Assembly (NCBI RefSeq): GCF_900258515.1
Contig: NZ_LT984884.1
Location: 457,002-521,001 of the forward strand
DNA: 64,000 nt
Origin: Lentibacillus sp. Marseille-P4043
Lineage (GTDB): Bacteria > Bacillota > Bacilli > Bacillales > Amphibacillaceae
Direction of reading: 5' to 3'
Under the pieces are notes generated by a model. That model did not search any database and had not been told where the DNA came from. It saw only the letters and a list, made by a program, of their open reading frames with translations. The position numbers and the translations under genes are program-made. Below, one piece after another: positions 19,367 through 29,038 of the stretch. Every line of letters begins with the position of its first letter. Within the stretch, counting starts at the first letter, position 1.

Positions 19367-21355
19367 ATGAAGAATATACCTTCATCCAAAATGGGGTTCT
19401 TTTTTGTTGCGGTAATTTTACTATGGATAAAATCTTATGTTATATATGAGTTTGAATTTAATTTAGATATACAAAATGGTTTACAACAATTTCTACTATT
19501 CATTAATCCATTGAGTTCCGCATTAATTTTCCTAGGTATCGCTCTATTTGCTAAAGGGAAAAGAGCGGGAATATGGACAATCATTATCGACTTTCTTATG
19601 AGCTTTCTACTTTATGCAAATGTTGTATATTATCGCTTTAATAACGATTATATAACACTACCAACACTGACACAAACAGACAATTTCGGAAGCTTAGGTG
19701 GTAGTATTGCTAGTTTAGCAGAGTGGTATGATGTATTTTACTTTTTAGATGTTATTATCCTAATTGCATTGTTCGCTTGGAACAGACATAGCTGGTCTAT
19801 AAATCGCATGCCTGTTAGAAAGCCATTAATCGTTATGGCAGTTGGTGTAATCGTCTTTACAGTAAACTTAGGCTTAGCAGAGATTGACCGGCCACAATTG
19901 TTAAAAAGAACATTTGACCGAAACTATATTGTAAAATACTTGGGTTCATACAATTTTGCATTATATGATGCTGCACAAAGCATCCATTCATCAACTCAAC
20001 GAGTATTTGCAGACAGTAGCGATATTACAGAAGTGGAGAATTATACAAAGAATAAGTATGCTGAACCAAATCAAGAACTTTTCGGTGTCGCTAAAGGAAA
20101 GAACATTATTAAAATTCATTTGGAATCATTTCAATCGTTTTTGATCGATTACAAATTACATGGTGAGGAAGTAACACCATTTCTAAATTCATTGGTTCAT
20201 GACCAAAGTAAAAACTTTACGTACTTTGACAATTTCTTTCACCAAACAGAACAAGGAAAAACAGCTGATGCAGAGTTTATTTTAGATAATTCAATTTATG
20301 GATTACCACAGGGAGCTGCCTTCGTAACGAAAAGTAACAATACGTATCAAGCACTTCCAGCAATTCTAAAACAACAACAAGATTACACATCAGCAGTATT
20401 CCATGGTGACAATAAATCGTTCTGGAATCGTGATGAAATTTACAAACAATTTGGTATCGATAAGTTCTTTGATTCCAGTTATTATGACATGGCTGAAGAC
20501 AAGGTAATTAATTATGGTTTGAAGGATAAGCCATTCTTTAAAGAATCCATGCCAATGCTTGAATCGTTGGAACAACCATTTTATTCACATTTGATAACAC
20601 TAACGAACCATCATCCTTATTTAATTGATTCAGACGAAACTTCCATAGAACCTGCAGAAACTGGAGATCCTTCTGTTGATAGGTATTTCCAAACAGCTCG
20701 TTATTTGGATGAATCATTAGAACAGTTTTTTAATGATCTAAAAGAATCGGGGTTATACAAAGACTCTGTTATTATGATTTACGGAGACCATTATGGTATT
20801 TCTGAGAATCACAACAAAGCAATGAAACAAATTACGGGTGAAGAAATTACACCATTCAAGAGTGCTCAACTTCAACGCGTACCATTTATGATTAAAGTTC
20901 CTGGTGTTGAGGGGCAAGGTATCAATCATGAATATTCAGGAGAAATTGATGTCATGCCAACATTACTTCACCTGGTAGGAATTGATGCTCAAGATTACAT
21001 CCAATTTGGTACGGACTTATTTTCAAAAGATCACAAAGACTTTGTAACGTTCCGTAATGGTGACTTTATTACACCAGAGTATAGTAAATTATCTGGAACT
21101 TATTACGCTAATGACACTGGTGAAAAGATGGAAGAAACAGAAGAAATGAAAGAACAAAATGAACAAGTACAACATGAATTAAAGCTTTCAGATAAGCTAC
21201 TATTTGGTGATCTACTAAGATTCTATACACCAAATGATGAGTGGGAACCAGTTGATTCTTCTGAGTATATGTATGGTAAAAATGCAACACAACCTGAAGA
21301 TGACACGGAAACGGATCAACATCAGACAGATGAATCCGAACTGAATGAAAGATAA
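19367..21355 (+). CDS. ltaS: Lipoteichoic acid synthase (LtaS family)
   Basis: 662 residues. Five N-terminal membrane helices fall within about residues 1-170, then an extracellular sulfatase-type domain. The nucleophile is Thr299 in HQTEQGKTADAEF. Metal ligands are Glu253 in HLESFQ and Asp474-His475 in IYGDHYG. SHLITLTNHHPY is also conserved. It polymerises glycerol phosphate from phosphatidylglycerol onto the lipid anchor. Bacilli have several paralogues (LtaS, YfnI, YqgS), and which one this is cannot be decided. The last ~60 residues are acidic and low in complexity. Confidence 0.92.
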   Translation: MKNIPSSKMGFFFVAVILLWIKSYVIYEFEFNLDIQNGLQQFLLFINPLSSALIFLGIALFAKGKRAGIWTIIIDFLMSFLLYANVVYYRFNNDYITLPTLTQTDNFGSLGGSIASLAEWYDVFYFLDVIILIALFAWNRHSWSINRMPVRKPLIVMAVGVIVFTVNLGLAEIDRPQLLKRTFDRNYIVKYLGSYNFALYDAAQSIHSSTQRVFADSSDITEVENYTKNKYAEPNQELFGVAKGKNIIKIHLESFQSFLIDYKLHGEEVTPFLNSLVHDQSKNFTYFDNFFHQTEQGKTADAEFILDNSIYGLPQGAAFVTKSNNTYQALPAILKQQQDYTSAVFHGDNKSFWNRDEIYKQFGIDKFFDSSYYDMAEDKVINYGLKDKPFFKESMPMLESLEQPFYSHLITLTNHHPYLIDSDETSIEPAETGDPSVDRYFQTARYLDESLEQFFNDLKESGLYKDSVIMIYGDHYGISENHNKAMKQITGEEITPFKSAQLQRVPFMIKVPGVEGQGINHEYSGEIDVMPTLLHLVGIDAQDYIQFGTDLFSKDHKDFVTFRNGDFITPEYSKLSGTYYANDTGEKMEETEEMKEQNEQVQHELKLSDKLLFGDLLRFYTPNDEWEPVDSSEYMYGKNATQPEDDTETDQHQTDESELNER

Positions 21356-21362
21356 ATAACCA

Positions 21363-21410
21363 AAAAGAAGTAATCATTGGAGAGTTCTCCGATTGATTAC
21401 TTCTTTTTTT
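21363..21410 (+). terminator. Terminator after ltaS
   Basis: AAAGAAGTAATCA pairs with TGATTACTTCTTT and is followed by a run of T. It lies between the convergent ltaS and small zinc-protein genes. Confidence 0.85.
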
Positions 21411-21431
21411 ACCTATTTTTATCCTATTGTC

Positions 21432-21608
21432 CTAGTCCAGCAATCGGTTATTTTCATCGGTCGACATTAGTCTAGCACCCTTTGATGCATCATCTTGACT
21501 AAGGATTCCATCTCCCCCACAAACACTACAATTATATTGCCATCCTTCATCATCTGCTAACATTCCTGTTCCTTCACAAGCCCTGCATGTATTTTTGCGA
21601 TCCACCAT
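21432..21608 (-). CDS. Small zinc-finger (DnaJ-type CxxCxG) protein
   Basis: 58 codons from an ATG at 21608 with a strong GGAGGG site. The product begins MVDRKNTCRACEGTG and has a second CSVCGGDG at about 27-34. These two CxxCxGxG motifs are the zinc-binding units of DnaJ cysteine-rich domains, as in small Bacillus YuiA-like proteins. The C-terminal half is acidic. It ends just upstream of aconitase on the same strand. The role is unknown. Confidence 0.8.
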   Translation of the reverse strand: MVDRKNTCRACEGTGMLADDEGWQYNCSVCGGDGILSQDDASKGARLMSTDENNRLLD

Positions 21609-21628
21609 GTTTGTTATTCCCTCCTTTT

Positions 21629-23581
21629 CTAGGTTAACTGCTGACGATCCTTAGCCCAATTAATAATTCCGCCTTTTAACATTATCTCAACTTGACGTTC
21701 AGACAATGTATGCTTGACTTTAATTTGTTGATCCTTTCCTTTTACATCAACTTTAAATTCATTGCCTTGAGCTATTTTGCTTTTCAGTCCTGAAAGTTCC
21801 AGAACATCTCCTTGGCTTAATTTGTCGTAGTCTTCCTCATTTACGAAGGTAAGAGGTAATACACCAAAGTTAACAAGGTTTTGCCAGTGGATACGTGCAA
21901 AATCCTTCACTAATGCAACACGTAATCCAAGATACCTTGGTGCCAGTGCTGCATGTTCACGACTCGAACCTTGCCCATAGTTAAATCCGCCAATGACTGC
22001 ATGCCCACCTTTGTCAACTGTCTCTTTTCCACGCTTATAATATGTCTCATCAATAATCTCGAATGTAAATTTACTTATTTCCGGTAAATTACTTCGAAAC
22101 GGTAAAACACGAGCCCCACCAGCAAGGATTTCATCAGTCGAAATATTGTCACCCATTTTTAACAGAATTGGCAGTTCTAAATTATCCGGGAGTTCATCCA
22201 TTTTTGGTATGGAAGCAATGTTAGGACCTTTGTGCAATTCAACTTTTTTCGCATCTTCAAATGGTATTGGTTCATCTAATAAATTCACATCGACGGTTGG
22301 CTTACTCGGATCCTTTACTTTCGGATACTTAAAGTCCAGCGTTCTTGGGTCCGTGATTTCCCCTTTTAGCGCAGAAGCTGCAGCGGTTTCTGGGCTGCAT
22401 AAAAATACACTATCCTCTTTTGTACCCGATCGTCCCGGAAAGTTCCTTGGCGTTGTCCGTAAACTGTTTCTCCCTGTTGCCGGAGCTTGCCCCATTCCAA
22501 TACATCCGTTACAACCTGCTTGATGCAAGCGTGCGCCTGATTGAAGCAAACTTGCAATGTGACTTTCTTTAACCAAGTCGGTCAACATTTGTCGGGAAGT
22601 TGGATTTATATCAAATGACATTCCGTCAGCTATGTGCCTGTCATTGACTATCTCAGCTGCAACCGCAAAGTCACGGAAGCCAGGATTTGCTGATGAGCCT
22701 ATATAGGATTGATAGATAGGAGTACCAGCAAGTTCAGCAACAGTTACTACATTTCCTGGACTTGAAGGTTTTGCAATTAGTGGTTCAACCTCAGCAAGAT
22801 TAATTTCTTCATGAATATCATATGTTGCATCCTTATCGGCAACAAGTTCGATCCAGTCATCTTCCCTGTCCTGTTCTTTTAAAAATCGTTTTATTTCTTT
22901 GTCAGACGGAAAAACAGTTCCAGTCGCACCTAATTCTGCACCCATATTTGCAATAACATGTCGGTCCATTGCACTTAGTTTCTCAACGCCTGGACCATAA
23001 TATTCAATTACCCGGCCAACCCCGCCTTTTACATCATGACGGCGAAGCATTTCCAAGATAACATCTTTTGCACTTACCCAATCAGGTAATTCGCCTGTCA
23101 ACTTTACTCCCCAAACTTCAGGCATTTTCACGTAAAACGGTTCACCAGCAATCGCTAATGCAACATCAATTCCACCTGCTCCCATTGCTAGCATTCCCAT
23201 ACAGCCATTCGCACAAGTATGACTATCTGAACCCAGTAATGTCTTACCTGGTTTAGCTAGTCGCTGCATGTGGACCGGATGACTTACACCATTACCCGGC
23301 CGACTATAATGGATGCCAAAGCGCCTTGTTGCACTTTGTAGAAACAAATGATCATCCGGGTTTTTACTATCGACTTGAATAAGATTGTGATCAACATATT
23401 GTGCGGATGCTTCTGTCCTTGCACGATCTAATTCCATCGCTTCCAATTCAAGCATAACCAATGTCCCTGTTGCATCTTGCGTTAATGTCTGATCAATTTT
23501 AAGACCAATTTCCGCACCAGGTGTCATCTCCCCTGCAACAAGGTGATCCTTAATTAGCTTTTGCGTTATGTTGAGTGGCAT
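21629..23581 (-). CDS. Aconitate hydratase, Aquifex-type
   Basis: 650 residues from the ATG at 23581, which has a TAGGAGGT site 6 bases upstream; the longer ORF start has none. It interconverts citrate and isocitrate with a 4Fe-4S cluster. Cluster cysteines are in DSHTCANGCMGM and in the CNGCIG pair. The C-terminal swivel domain carries GGFNYGQGSSREHAALAP. At 650 residues it is much shorter than the ~900-residue CitB/AcnA of Bacillus and fits the shorter Aquifex-type or homoaconitase-like class. Whether a second aconitase exists elsewhere is unknown. Confidence 0.9.
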   Translation of the reverse strand: MPLNITQKLIKDHLVAGEMTPGAEIGLKIDQTLTQDATGTLVMLELEAMELDRARTEASAQYVDHNLIQVDSKNPDDHLFLQSATRRFGIHYSRPGNGVSHPVHMQRLAKPGKTLLGSDSHTCANGCMGMLAMGAGGIDVALAIAGEPFYVKMPEVWGVKLTGELPDWVSAKDVILEMLRRHDVKGGVGRVIEYYGPGVEKLSAMDRHVIANMGAELGATGTVFPSDKEIKRFLKEQDREDDWIELVADKDATYDIHEEINLAEVEPLIAKPSSPGNVVTVAELAGTPIYQSYIGSSANPGFRDFAVAAEIVNDRHIADGMSFDINPTSRQMLTDLVKESHIASLLQSGARLHQAGCNGCIGMGQAPATGRNSLRTTPRNFPGRSGTKEDSVFLCSPETAAASALKGEITDPRTLDFKYPKVKDPSKPTVDVNLLDEPIPFEDAKKVELHKGPNIASIPKMDELPDNLELPILLKMGDNISTDEILAGGARVLPFRSNLPEISKFTFEIIDETYYKRGKETVDKGGHAVIGGFNYGQGSSREHAALAPRYLGLRVALVKDFARIHWQNLVNFGVLPLTFVNEEDYDKLSQGDVLELSGLKSKIAQGNEFKVDVKGKDQQIKVKHTLSERQVEIMLKGGIINWAKDRQQLT

Positions 23582-23738
23582 GTAACTACCTCCTAAGTAA
23601 AATAACAATGAATTATGTTCTTAACTACTAGTATATGAAGTTTTTTAAAAAATTATTTGAAGGAAATATAATAAAAGTTGAATCCGAAATAATTTTGAAC
23701 CGTATCATCTATTATCACGAAAAAAGGGGATGGAAAAA

Positions 23739-24536
23739 ATGAATAATCATGAGATTGATTTCAAACTACATGGTGACGATATGCAATTTGTTGAGGTCGA
23801 ACTTGATCCACAGGAAACAGTCATAGCAGAGGCAGGAAGCTTAATGATGATGGATAGCCAAATCAAGATGGAAACAATTTTTGGCGATGGATCTAAAAAT
23901 CAGGGAAGTGGGTTAATGGGAAAACTAATTGGTGCCGGAAAACGGGTCATTAGTGGAGAAAGTTTATTCATGACCACTTTTACGAATGAAGGTGTTGGTA
24001 AAAAGCATGTTTCTTTCGCTTCCCCTTATCCCGGAAAAATTATTCCTATGGATTTAAGTGAACTAAATGGAAAATTAATTTGTCAAAAGGACGCTTTTTT
24101 AGCGGCGGCAAAAGGGGTATCCGTTGGAGTCGAATTTCAACGAAAAGTAGGTACAGGGTTCTTTGGTGGAGAAGGTTTTATCATGCAAAAACTCGAAGGA
24201 GATGGAATGGCCTTTGTACATGCTGGAGGTACCATTCATAAGAAAGTACTTGAACCTGGCGATGTATTAAAGGTTGACACAGGCTGTCTTGTTGCTATGA
24301 CTGGTAATGTAGACTATGATATCGAATTTATTGGCGGTATTAAAACAGCATTATTTGGGGGAGAAGGACTTTTCTTCGCTACATTGCGTGGGCCGGGAGA
24401 AGTATGGATCCAATCCCTTCCATTCAGCCGACTTGCAAGCCGTGTATTTGCAGCAATGCCGGAAAGAGGTGGCTCTAAAGGGGAAGGGAGTATTGCTGGA
24501 GGATTATACGGCCTATTTGGGGGAGACCGAAAATAA
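23739..24536 (+). CDS. AIM24/TIGR00266 family protein
   Basis: 265 residues. I chose the ATG at 23739 because the AAAGGGG site directly abuts an earlier ATG at 23730 and is properly spaced for this one. The product is an all-beta, glycine-rich protein (VIAEAGSLMMMD, GGEGFIMQKLEGDG, VDTGCLVAMTG, GGEGLFFATLRGPGEVWIQ) typical of the AIM24 family, which forms a double beta-roll. The bacterial function is not established. A small hairpin (24598-24622) separates it from the convergent yitT-like gene. Confidence 0.9.
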   Translation: MNNHEIDFKLHGDDMQFVEVELDPQETVIAEAGSLMMMDSQIKMETIFGDGSKNQGSGLMGKLIGAGKRVISGESLFMTTFTNEGVGKKHVSFASPYPGKIIPMDLSELNGKLICQKDAFLAAAKGVSVGVEFQRKVGTGFFGGEGFIMQKLEGDGMAFVHAGGTIHKKVLEPGDVLKVDTGCLVAMTGNVDYDIEFIGGIKTALFGGEGLFFATLRGPGEVWIQSLPFSRLASRVFAAMPERGGSKGEGSIAGGLYGLFGGDRK

Positions 24537-24629
24537 AATAGGAAAAGCAAAAGCTGACGTTTAGCGATATAAAGCCTACATTCTTATACTTTTTGGAGGA
24601 CGATGTTATGCCCATCGTTCCCCCTTCTT

Positions 24630-25499
24630 TTATAATTTTTGTCCATAATATTTATCTAGTGAGAAACCTCGACCAAGAATTTCAGAAGCATTAATAAACA
24701 CTACAAATGAAGTCGGTGCTTCCTGTTGTAAAATGCGTTTTAAATATACTGCCTCTGTCTGTTCCGCTACACATAATATCATTGATTTGCTTTTATTCGA
24801 ATATCCTCCTACTGATCGGACTTTAGTTAATCCACGGTCAATTCCGTCACGAATAATCGACTGAATCTTTTCTTCTTCCTCTGTAATAATTAAAATTAGC
24901 TTTGTCGATGAGGTTTGTAATTGCACCATATCAATTACTTTACTCGTTATATAAATACACATTAAGGCGAATAACGTAAGTTCCAAATTAAATACAATAA
25001 TAGAGGAGATAACAACTATCCCATCCACAATTAATTGGGAGTAACCACTCGATAAGCCGGTAAATTTCTTGACAATCTGAGCAATCGCTGCTGTTCCTCC
25101 AGTTGAACCATTCCCTTTGTAGACAATCCCAAGGCCAATTCCAAGTATAATTCCGCCATATATCGTACCTAGCAATGGGTTTGTAATCGTGTAAGGAAAA
25201 TCCGCACTAAGAAATATAATGAATGGCACCCAAAAAGTACCTACTAATGTTTTACCACTAAAATCCTTTCCTAATGTTAGCCATCCAATTACAAAAATAG
25301 GGATATTTATCAGGAATTGCGTATATGCTGGACTTAAATCATACATTTCATAAAGAATGGTACTTACACCTGAGATACCTCCTGCGGCAAGCTTCGACGG
25401 TAATAGAAATATGTTATAGGATAGCGCAACAAGTGTGGCACCAATAATTACTTTCGCATAGTCGTATATCATTTGTTTTTTGTTTTGCTGTTTTTTCAT
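24630..25499 (-). CDS. YitT-family membrane protein
   Basis: 289 residues. Five or six membrane helices occupy residues 10-180 (LPSKLAAGGISGVSTILYE, TGGTAAIAQIVKKFTGLS), and a C-terminal cytoplasmic DUF2179 domain covers about 205-285 (LILIITEEEEKIQSIIRDGIDRGLTKVRSVGGY). This is the standard layout of YitT proteins, which are common in Firmicutes in several copies. Transport activity is assumed but not shown. It stands alone on the minus strand. Confidence 0.88.
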   Translation of the reverse strand: MKKQQNKKQMIYDYAKVIIGATLVALSYNIFLLPSKLAAGGISGVSTILYEMYDLSPAYTQFLINIPIFVIGWLTLGKDFSGKTLVGTFWVPFIIFLSADFPYTITNPLLGTIYGGIILGIGLGIVYKGNGSTGGTAAIAQIVKKFTGLSSGYSQLIVDGIVVISSIIVFNLELTLFALMCIYITSKVIDMVQLQTSSTKLILIITEEEEKIQSIIRDGIDRGLTKVRSVGGYSNKSKSMILCVAEQTEAVYLKRILQQEAPTSFVVFINASEILGRGFSLDKYYGQKL

Positions 25500-25692
25500 T
25501 TTATTTTAAATCCTCTCTCCAACAAAAAAATAGCTCTCCGTCGGCATTGCCCCGAAAAGCGCTCACATGGATAATTGTAAATTTGTTTCATGAACCTGTC
25601 AATTTCTTGTAAACTTAAATCGTTTGTATGAATCGGTAAAATGTACACAAGCTACAAATGTAAATTCTATATTTCATAAGGTGGTGTAAGTT

Positions 25693-25863
25693 GTGGGAAG
25701 AGATGAGCATAAATCAAGAAAAAATAATTACCTGGCACAAACACCAAAGAAACAATTGTCCGATGGAATTGATGTAGAATTTGCTGAGGAATTTGCAGAT
25801 GAAGATGATAAACAGGCCCAAGCCAGAAGCAGGGCAGCGAATAATCGTGTAAAAAGAAGCTAG
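25693..25863 (+). CDS. YfhD-type small protein
   Basis: 56 residues from a GTG start with an AAGGTGG site. It reads GRDEHKSRKNNYLAQTPKKQLSDGIDVEFAEEF and then a charged Ala/Arg-rich tail. The QTPK and DG-D-VEF pattern is that of the YfhD family, small charged Bacillus proteins linked to sporulation. No membrane segment. A strong terminator follows its stop. Confidence 0.75.
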   Translation: MGRDEHKSRKNNYLAQTPKKQLSDGIDVEFAEEFADEDDKQAQARSRAANNRVKRS

Positions 25864-25870
25864 TTATTCT

Positions 25871-25911
25871 GTGGTCAAGTATGGTTTACATCCATACTTG
25901 ACCACTTTTTT
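25871..25911 (+). terminator. Terminator after the yfhD-like gene
   Basis: 14-bp perfect stem GTGGTCAAGTATGG with CCATACTTGACCAC, 7-base loop, then TTTTTT. Confidence 0.9.
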
Positions 25912-26400
25912 AGGGACGATGTTTTCTTCCTAGCGCTGATGTTCCTGGTCTCCGGACGATGTTTCCTCTCTAGCGCCGATGTTTCCTGCTTTCCGGACGA
26001 TGTTTTCTTTCTAGCGCCGATGTTCCTGCTTTCCGGACGATGTTTTCTTTCTAGCGCCGATGTTTCCTGCTTTCCGGATGATGTTTTCTTCCTAGCGCCG
26101 ATGTTCCCTGCTTTCCGGACGATGTTTTCTTCCTAGCTCCGATGTTTCCTGCTTTCCGGACGATGTTTTCTTCCTAGCGCCGATGTTCCCTGCTTTCCGG
26201 ACGATGTTTTTTTTCTAGCGCCGATGTTTCCTGTTTTCCGGACGATGTTTTCTTTCTAGCGCCGATGTTCCCTGCTTTCCGGATGATGTTTCCTCTCTAA
26301 CGCCGATGTTCCTGCTTTCCGGACGATGTTTTCTTGCTGGAGCCGATGTTCCTGCTTTCCGGACGATGTTTTCTCTCTGGCGTCGATGTTTCCTGGTCTC
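25912..26400. repeat. Tandem repeat, ~40-41 bp unit, about 12 copies
   Basis: Degenerate head-to-tail units of about 40-41 bp with the core CCGGACGATGTTTTCTT and then CTAGCGCCGATGTTCCTGC. Unit starts fall near 25915, 25955, 25995, 26034, 26075, 26116, 26157, 26198, 26239, 26280, 26320 and 26360. Each unit is itself two related ~20-bp halves (CGATGTTTTCT and CGATGTTYCCT). The unit length is not a multiple of three, so the short Arg-rich minus-strand ORF across it shifts sense from unit to unit and is not convincing. There are no unique spacers, so it is not CRISPR. Confidence 0.9.
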
Positions 26401-26488
26401 CCCACCCCTATGTTTCATAACACACATTACAATTATTTCCTTGTATTCTTTTTTTAATATGGAACAAACTTAATATGGAGGTGTTTGT

Positions 26489-26734
26489 ATGGGACAAGCC
26501 TATCGATGTCCGAATTGCAAAACGAATCGTTCACGTTTTAATATTATTGAACAAGTAGCCAAACCAGTTAAATTGGACGCTCAAACTGGTGAGGTAATAA
26601 ATGATTACACGGAGGACAATTTAGAAGTATTCCATGTTGCTTATAATGGACCTAACTACAGAATTCAATGTGGTACATGCGGGTTGGTTGAAGATGAAAG
26701 AACCTTCATCAAATACGCCCAATACAATCAATAA
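26489..26734 (+). CDS. Small zinc-ribbon protein
   Basis: 81 residues with a GGAGGTG site before the ATG. Two CxxC knuckles, CPNC at 8-11 and CGTC near 62-65, form a likely zinc ribbon around a polar middle segment ([17 protein letters not shown]). I do not recognise the family. The length and codon use look like a real gene. It stands between the tandem repeat and the acetoacetyl-CoA synthetase gene. Confidence 0.7.
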   Translation: MGQAYRCPNCKTNRSRFNIIEQVAKPVKLDAQTGEVINDYTEDNLEVFHVAYNGPNYRIQCGTCGLVEDERTFIKYAQYNQ

Positions 26735-26913
26735 TTTTCAAATCCTTTAACTGCAATCCATTCTACTTTTTTGATACACTTGTATAGGAAGATTAAAACA
26801 TTGAAACACTATCTATTGATTTATTACTATGATGAATTTTTACTGGTAAGGTCAATAAAGGGCAATTCCTTCCAATCTTTTGGTCGGATTTGTCCTTTTA
26901 TATTCACAAACTT

Positions 26914-26956
26914 TGTAAAGCAGTTACTTTACACACGGTAAGCGGTTTCATATAAT
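26914..26956 (+). promoter_or_regulatory. Promoter of the acetoacetyl-CoA synthetase gene with cre-like site
   Basis: TTTACA (26928-26933) and TATAAT (26951-26956) are 17 bases apart. The whole spacer end is GGTAAGCGGTTTCA (26937-26950), close to the CcpA cre consensus, so carbon catabolite repression is likely. A second inverted repeat, TGTAAAG-N6-CTTTACA (26914-26933), overlaps the -35 box and may bind another regulator. Confidence 0.72.
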
Positions 26957-26978
26957 AGTAGTTATCAGGAGGGATTGG

Positions 26979-28970
26979 ATGGCAAATATTAAAGAGGGAA
27001 CATTACTATGGGAACCCAATGAAGAACGAAAAGAAGCATCAAATATCTATGCTTATATGCAATGGCTAAAACAACATAAAAACCTGGACTTTGCGGATTA
27101 TCATTCTCTATGGAAGTGGTCCGTGGAAGAACTCGAATTATTTTGGGAATCTATCTGGGAATACTTTGATATCCAATCCGAGAAACCATTCGAAGCAGTC
27201 CTAACATCACATAACATGCCAGGTACTAAATGGTTTCCAGGAGCAACAATCAATTATACGGAACACGTTTTTAGAAATTTTATTGATAATAAACCAGCAA
27301 TTATTCATTCCTCAGAGATAAGAGCAACCTCTGAAATTACCTGGAACGAACTTTATCAGGAAACAGCAGCACTACAACAAACCTTAATAAAAATTGGTGT
27401 ACAAAAAGGTGATCGTGTTGTGGCATATGTGTCCAATGTCTATGAATCTGTTGTCGCGTTTCTTGCAACTGCAAGCCTTGGTGCCATTTGGTCCAGCGCA
27501 TCACCTGAATTTGGTACACAAAGCGTAATTGATCGTTTTAAACAAATCGAACCGAAAGTAATGATCACCGTTGATGGTTACCGGTTTGGCGGCAAAGACT
27601 TTGACCGTTTGGCAGTTGTAGAAAACATTCAAGCAGAACTGCCAACACTAGAGGCAACAATTGTTATACCCTATTTAAATAAAAATCCGAATTGTAGCCA
27701 ACTTAAAAATGTTACATTATGGGATAAGGCAACGACTAATTCCGAACCATTAAATCTTACTTATGAACATGTACCATTCAATGATCCACTCTGGGTTCTA
27801 TTTTCTTCAGGAACGACAGGGAAACCAAAGCCAATCGTGCAAAGTCAAGGTGGTATTTTGCTTGAACATTTAAAAGCACTAACGCTCCATGTTGACTTGA
27901 GTGAGAATGACCGCTTTTTCTGGTTTACCACAACCGGATGGATGATGTGGAATTTCCTTGTTGGTGGGCTTCTAACAGGAAGTACTATTATTTTGTACGA
28001 CGGAAACCCCGGATATCCAGATAAAAACATGCTTTGGAAGTTTGCCGAACAAACAAAAATGACTGTTTTTGGTACAAGTGCAAGCTTTATTACAGGATGT
28101 ATGAAAGATGAAGTCACACCTGGAGAAGATTTTGATCTAAGTCATTTAAAAAACATTAGTTCAACCGGATCTCCACTACCGCCAGAAGGATTTCAGTGGT
28201 GCTATGACAACATTAAGGAAGATCTTTTGATTGCATCGTCTAGCGGCGGAACCGATGTATGTACAGCGTTTATTCTAGGAGCACCAATCTTACCGGTTTA
28301 CGCCGGCGAATTACAGTGTCGTGGACTTGGAGCGAAAATCGAAAGCTTCAACGATCAGGCCAAGGCCCGAATAGAAGAAGTAGGTGAACTCGTGCTAACT
28401 GAGCCATTCCCTTCAATGCCAATCTATTTTTGGAATGACCGTGATGGCAGCCGCCTACATGATAGTTACTTTGATGAATTTCCAGGAATATGGCGACATG
28501 GGGATTATCTGAAGGTAACAGATCGTCATACATGTGTGATTTACGGCCGATCGGATGCAACAATCAATCGTGGTGGTGTCAGAATTGGCACTAGTGAAAT
28601 TTACCGTGCTGTCGATCAAGTAAAACAAGTAGCAGATAGTTTAATAGTTGATATTCCTGATCATAATGGGAATTCCTTTGTACCATTGTTTGTTTTGTTG
28701 AAAGATAAGATAGAATTAACAGAGGAAATCAAACAATCTATAAAGAAACAAATCAAGGAACAATGCTCACCACGACATGTTCCAACAGCTGTTTACCAGG
28801 TCCCTGATATTCCAAAAACATTGAATGGGAAAAAGCTTGAAATACCAATTAAGAAAATCCTGATGGGAAAACCAGTTGACGATGTAGTAAATAAGGGTTC
28901 ATTAGCCAATCCAAAGTCATTAGACTATTTTATGCGGTTTGCTAACGAGCAATTGGAAACGAATAATTAA
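26979..28970 (+). CDS. aacS: Acetoacetate-CoA ligase
   Basis: 663 residues, the full length for acetoacetyl-CoA synthetase and longer than generic acyl-CoA ligases. ANL-family motifs: the P-loop FSSGTTGKPKPIV near 272-284, GTDVCTAF, the YFWNDRDGSRLHDSYFDEFPGIWRHGD core, and a C-terminal catalytic lysine in IPKTLNGKKLEIP. The N-terminal WSVEELELFWESIWEYF segment is typical of AacS. It activates acetoacetate from ketone bodies or PHB breakdown. AGGAGGG site before the ATG; monocistronic. Confidence 0.93.
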   Translation: MANIKEGTLLWEPNEERKEASNIYAYMQWLKQHKNLDFADYHSLWKWSVEELELFWESIWEYFDIQSEKPFEAVLTSHNMPGTKWFPGATINYTEHVFRNFIDNKPAIIHSSEIRATSEITWNELYQETAALQQTLIKIGVQKGDRVVAYVSNVYESVVAFLATASLGAIWSSASPEFGTQSVIDRFKQIEPKVMITVDGYRFGGKDFDRLAVVENIQAELPTLEATIVIPYLNKNPNCSQLKNVTLWDKATTNSEPLNLTYEHVPFNDPLWVLFSSGTTGKPKPIVQSQGGILLEHLKALTLHVDLSENDRFFWFTTTGWMMWNFLVGGLLTGSTIILYDGNPGYPDKNMLWKFAEQTKMTVFGTSASFITGCMKDEVTPGEDFDLSHLKNISSTGSPLPPEGFQWCYDNIKEDLLIASSSGGTDVCTAFILGAPILPVYAGELQCRGLGAKIESFNDQAKARIEEVGELVLTEPFPSMPIYFWNDRDGSRLHDSYFDEFPGIWRHGDYLKVTDRHTCVIYGRSDATINRGGVRIGTSEIYRAVDQVKQVADSLIVDIPDHNGNSFVPLFVLLKDKIELTEEIKQSIKKQIKEQCSPRHVPTAVYQVPDIPKTLNGKKLEIPIKKILMGKPVDDVVNKGSLANPKSLDYFMRFANEQLETNN

Positions 28971-28993
28971 AATATAGGTATGCTTACTGTAGA

Positions 28994-29037
28994 GGCTCTC
29001 CCGCAATTAGTGCGTTATTGCGGGAGGGCCTTTTTTT
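28994..29037. terminator. Terminator between aacS and the LysR gene
   Basis: GGCTCTCCCGCAAT (28994-29007) pairs with ATTGCGGGAGGGCC (29017-29030), then a run of seven T. It serves aacS. The convergent LysR gene ends two bases later. Confidence 0.9.
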
Positions 29038-29038
29038 A

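Noticed and set aside
22146..22523. 125-residue plus-strand ORF
   Set aside because: Antisense to the aconitase gene, which has complete motifs on the other strand.
25912..26427. CRISPR array or Arg-rich repeat protein
   Set aside because: No unique spacers, unit about 40 bp without constant repeat/spacer division, and no cas genes. The minus-strand ORF changes frame relative to the unit and has no start signal.
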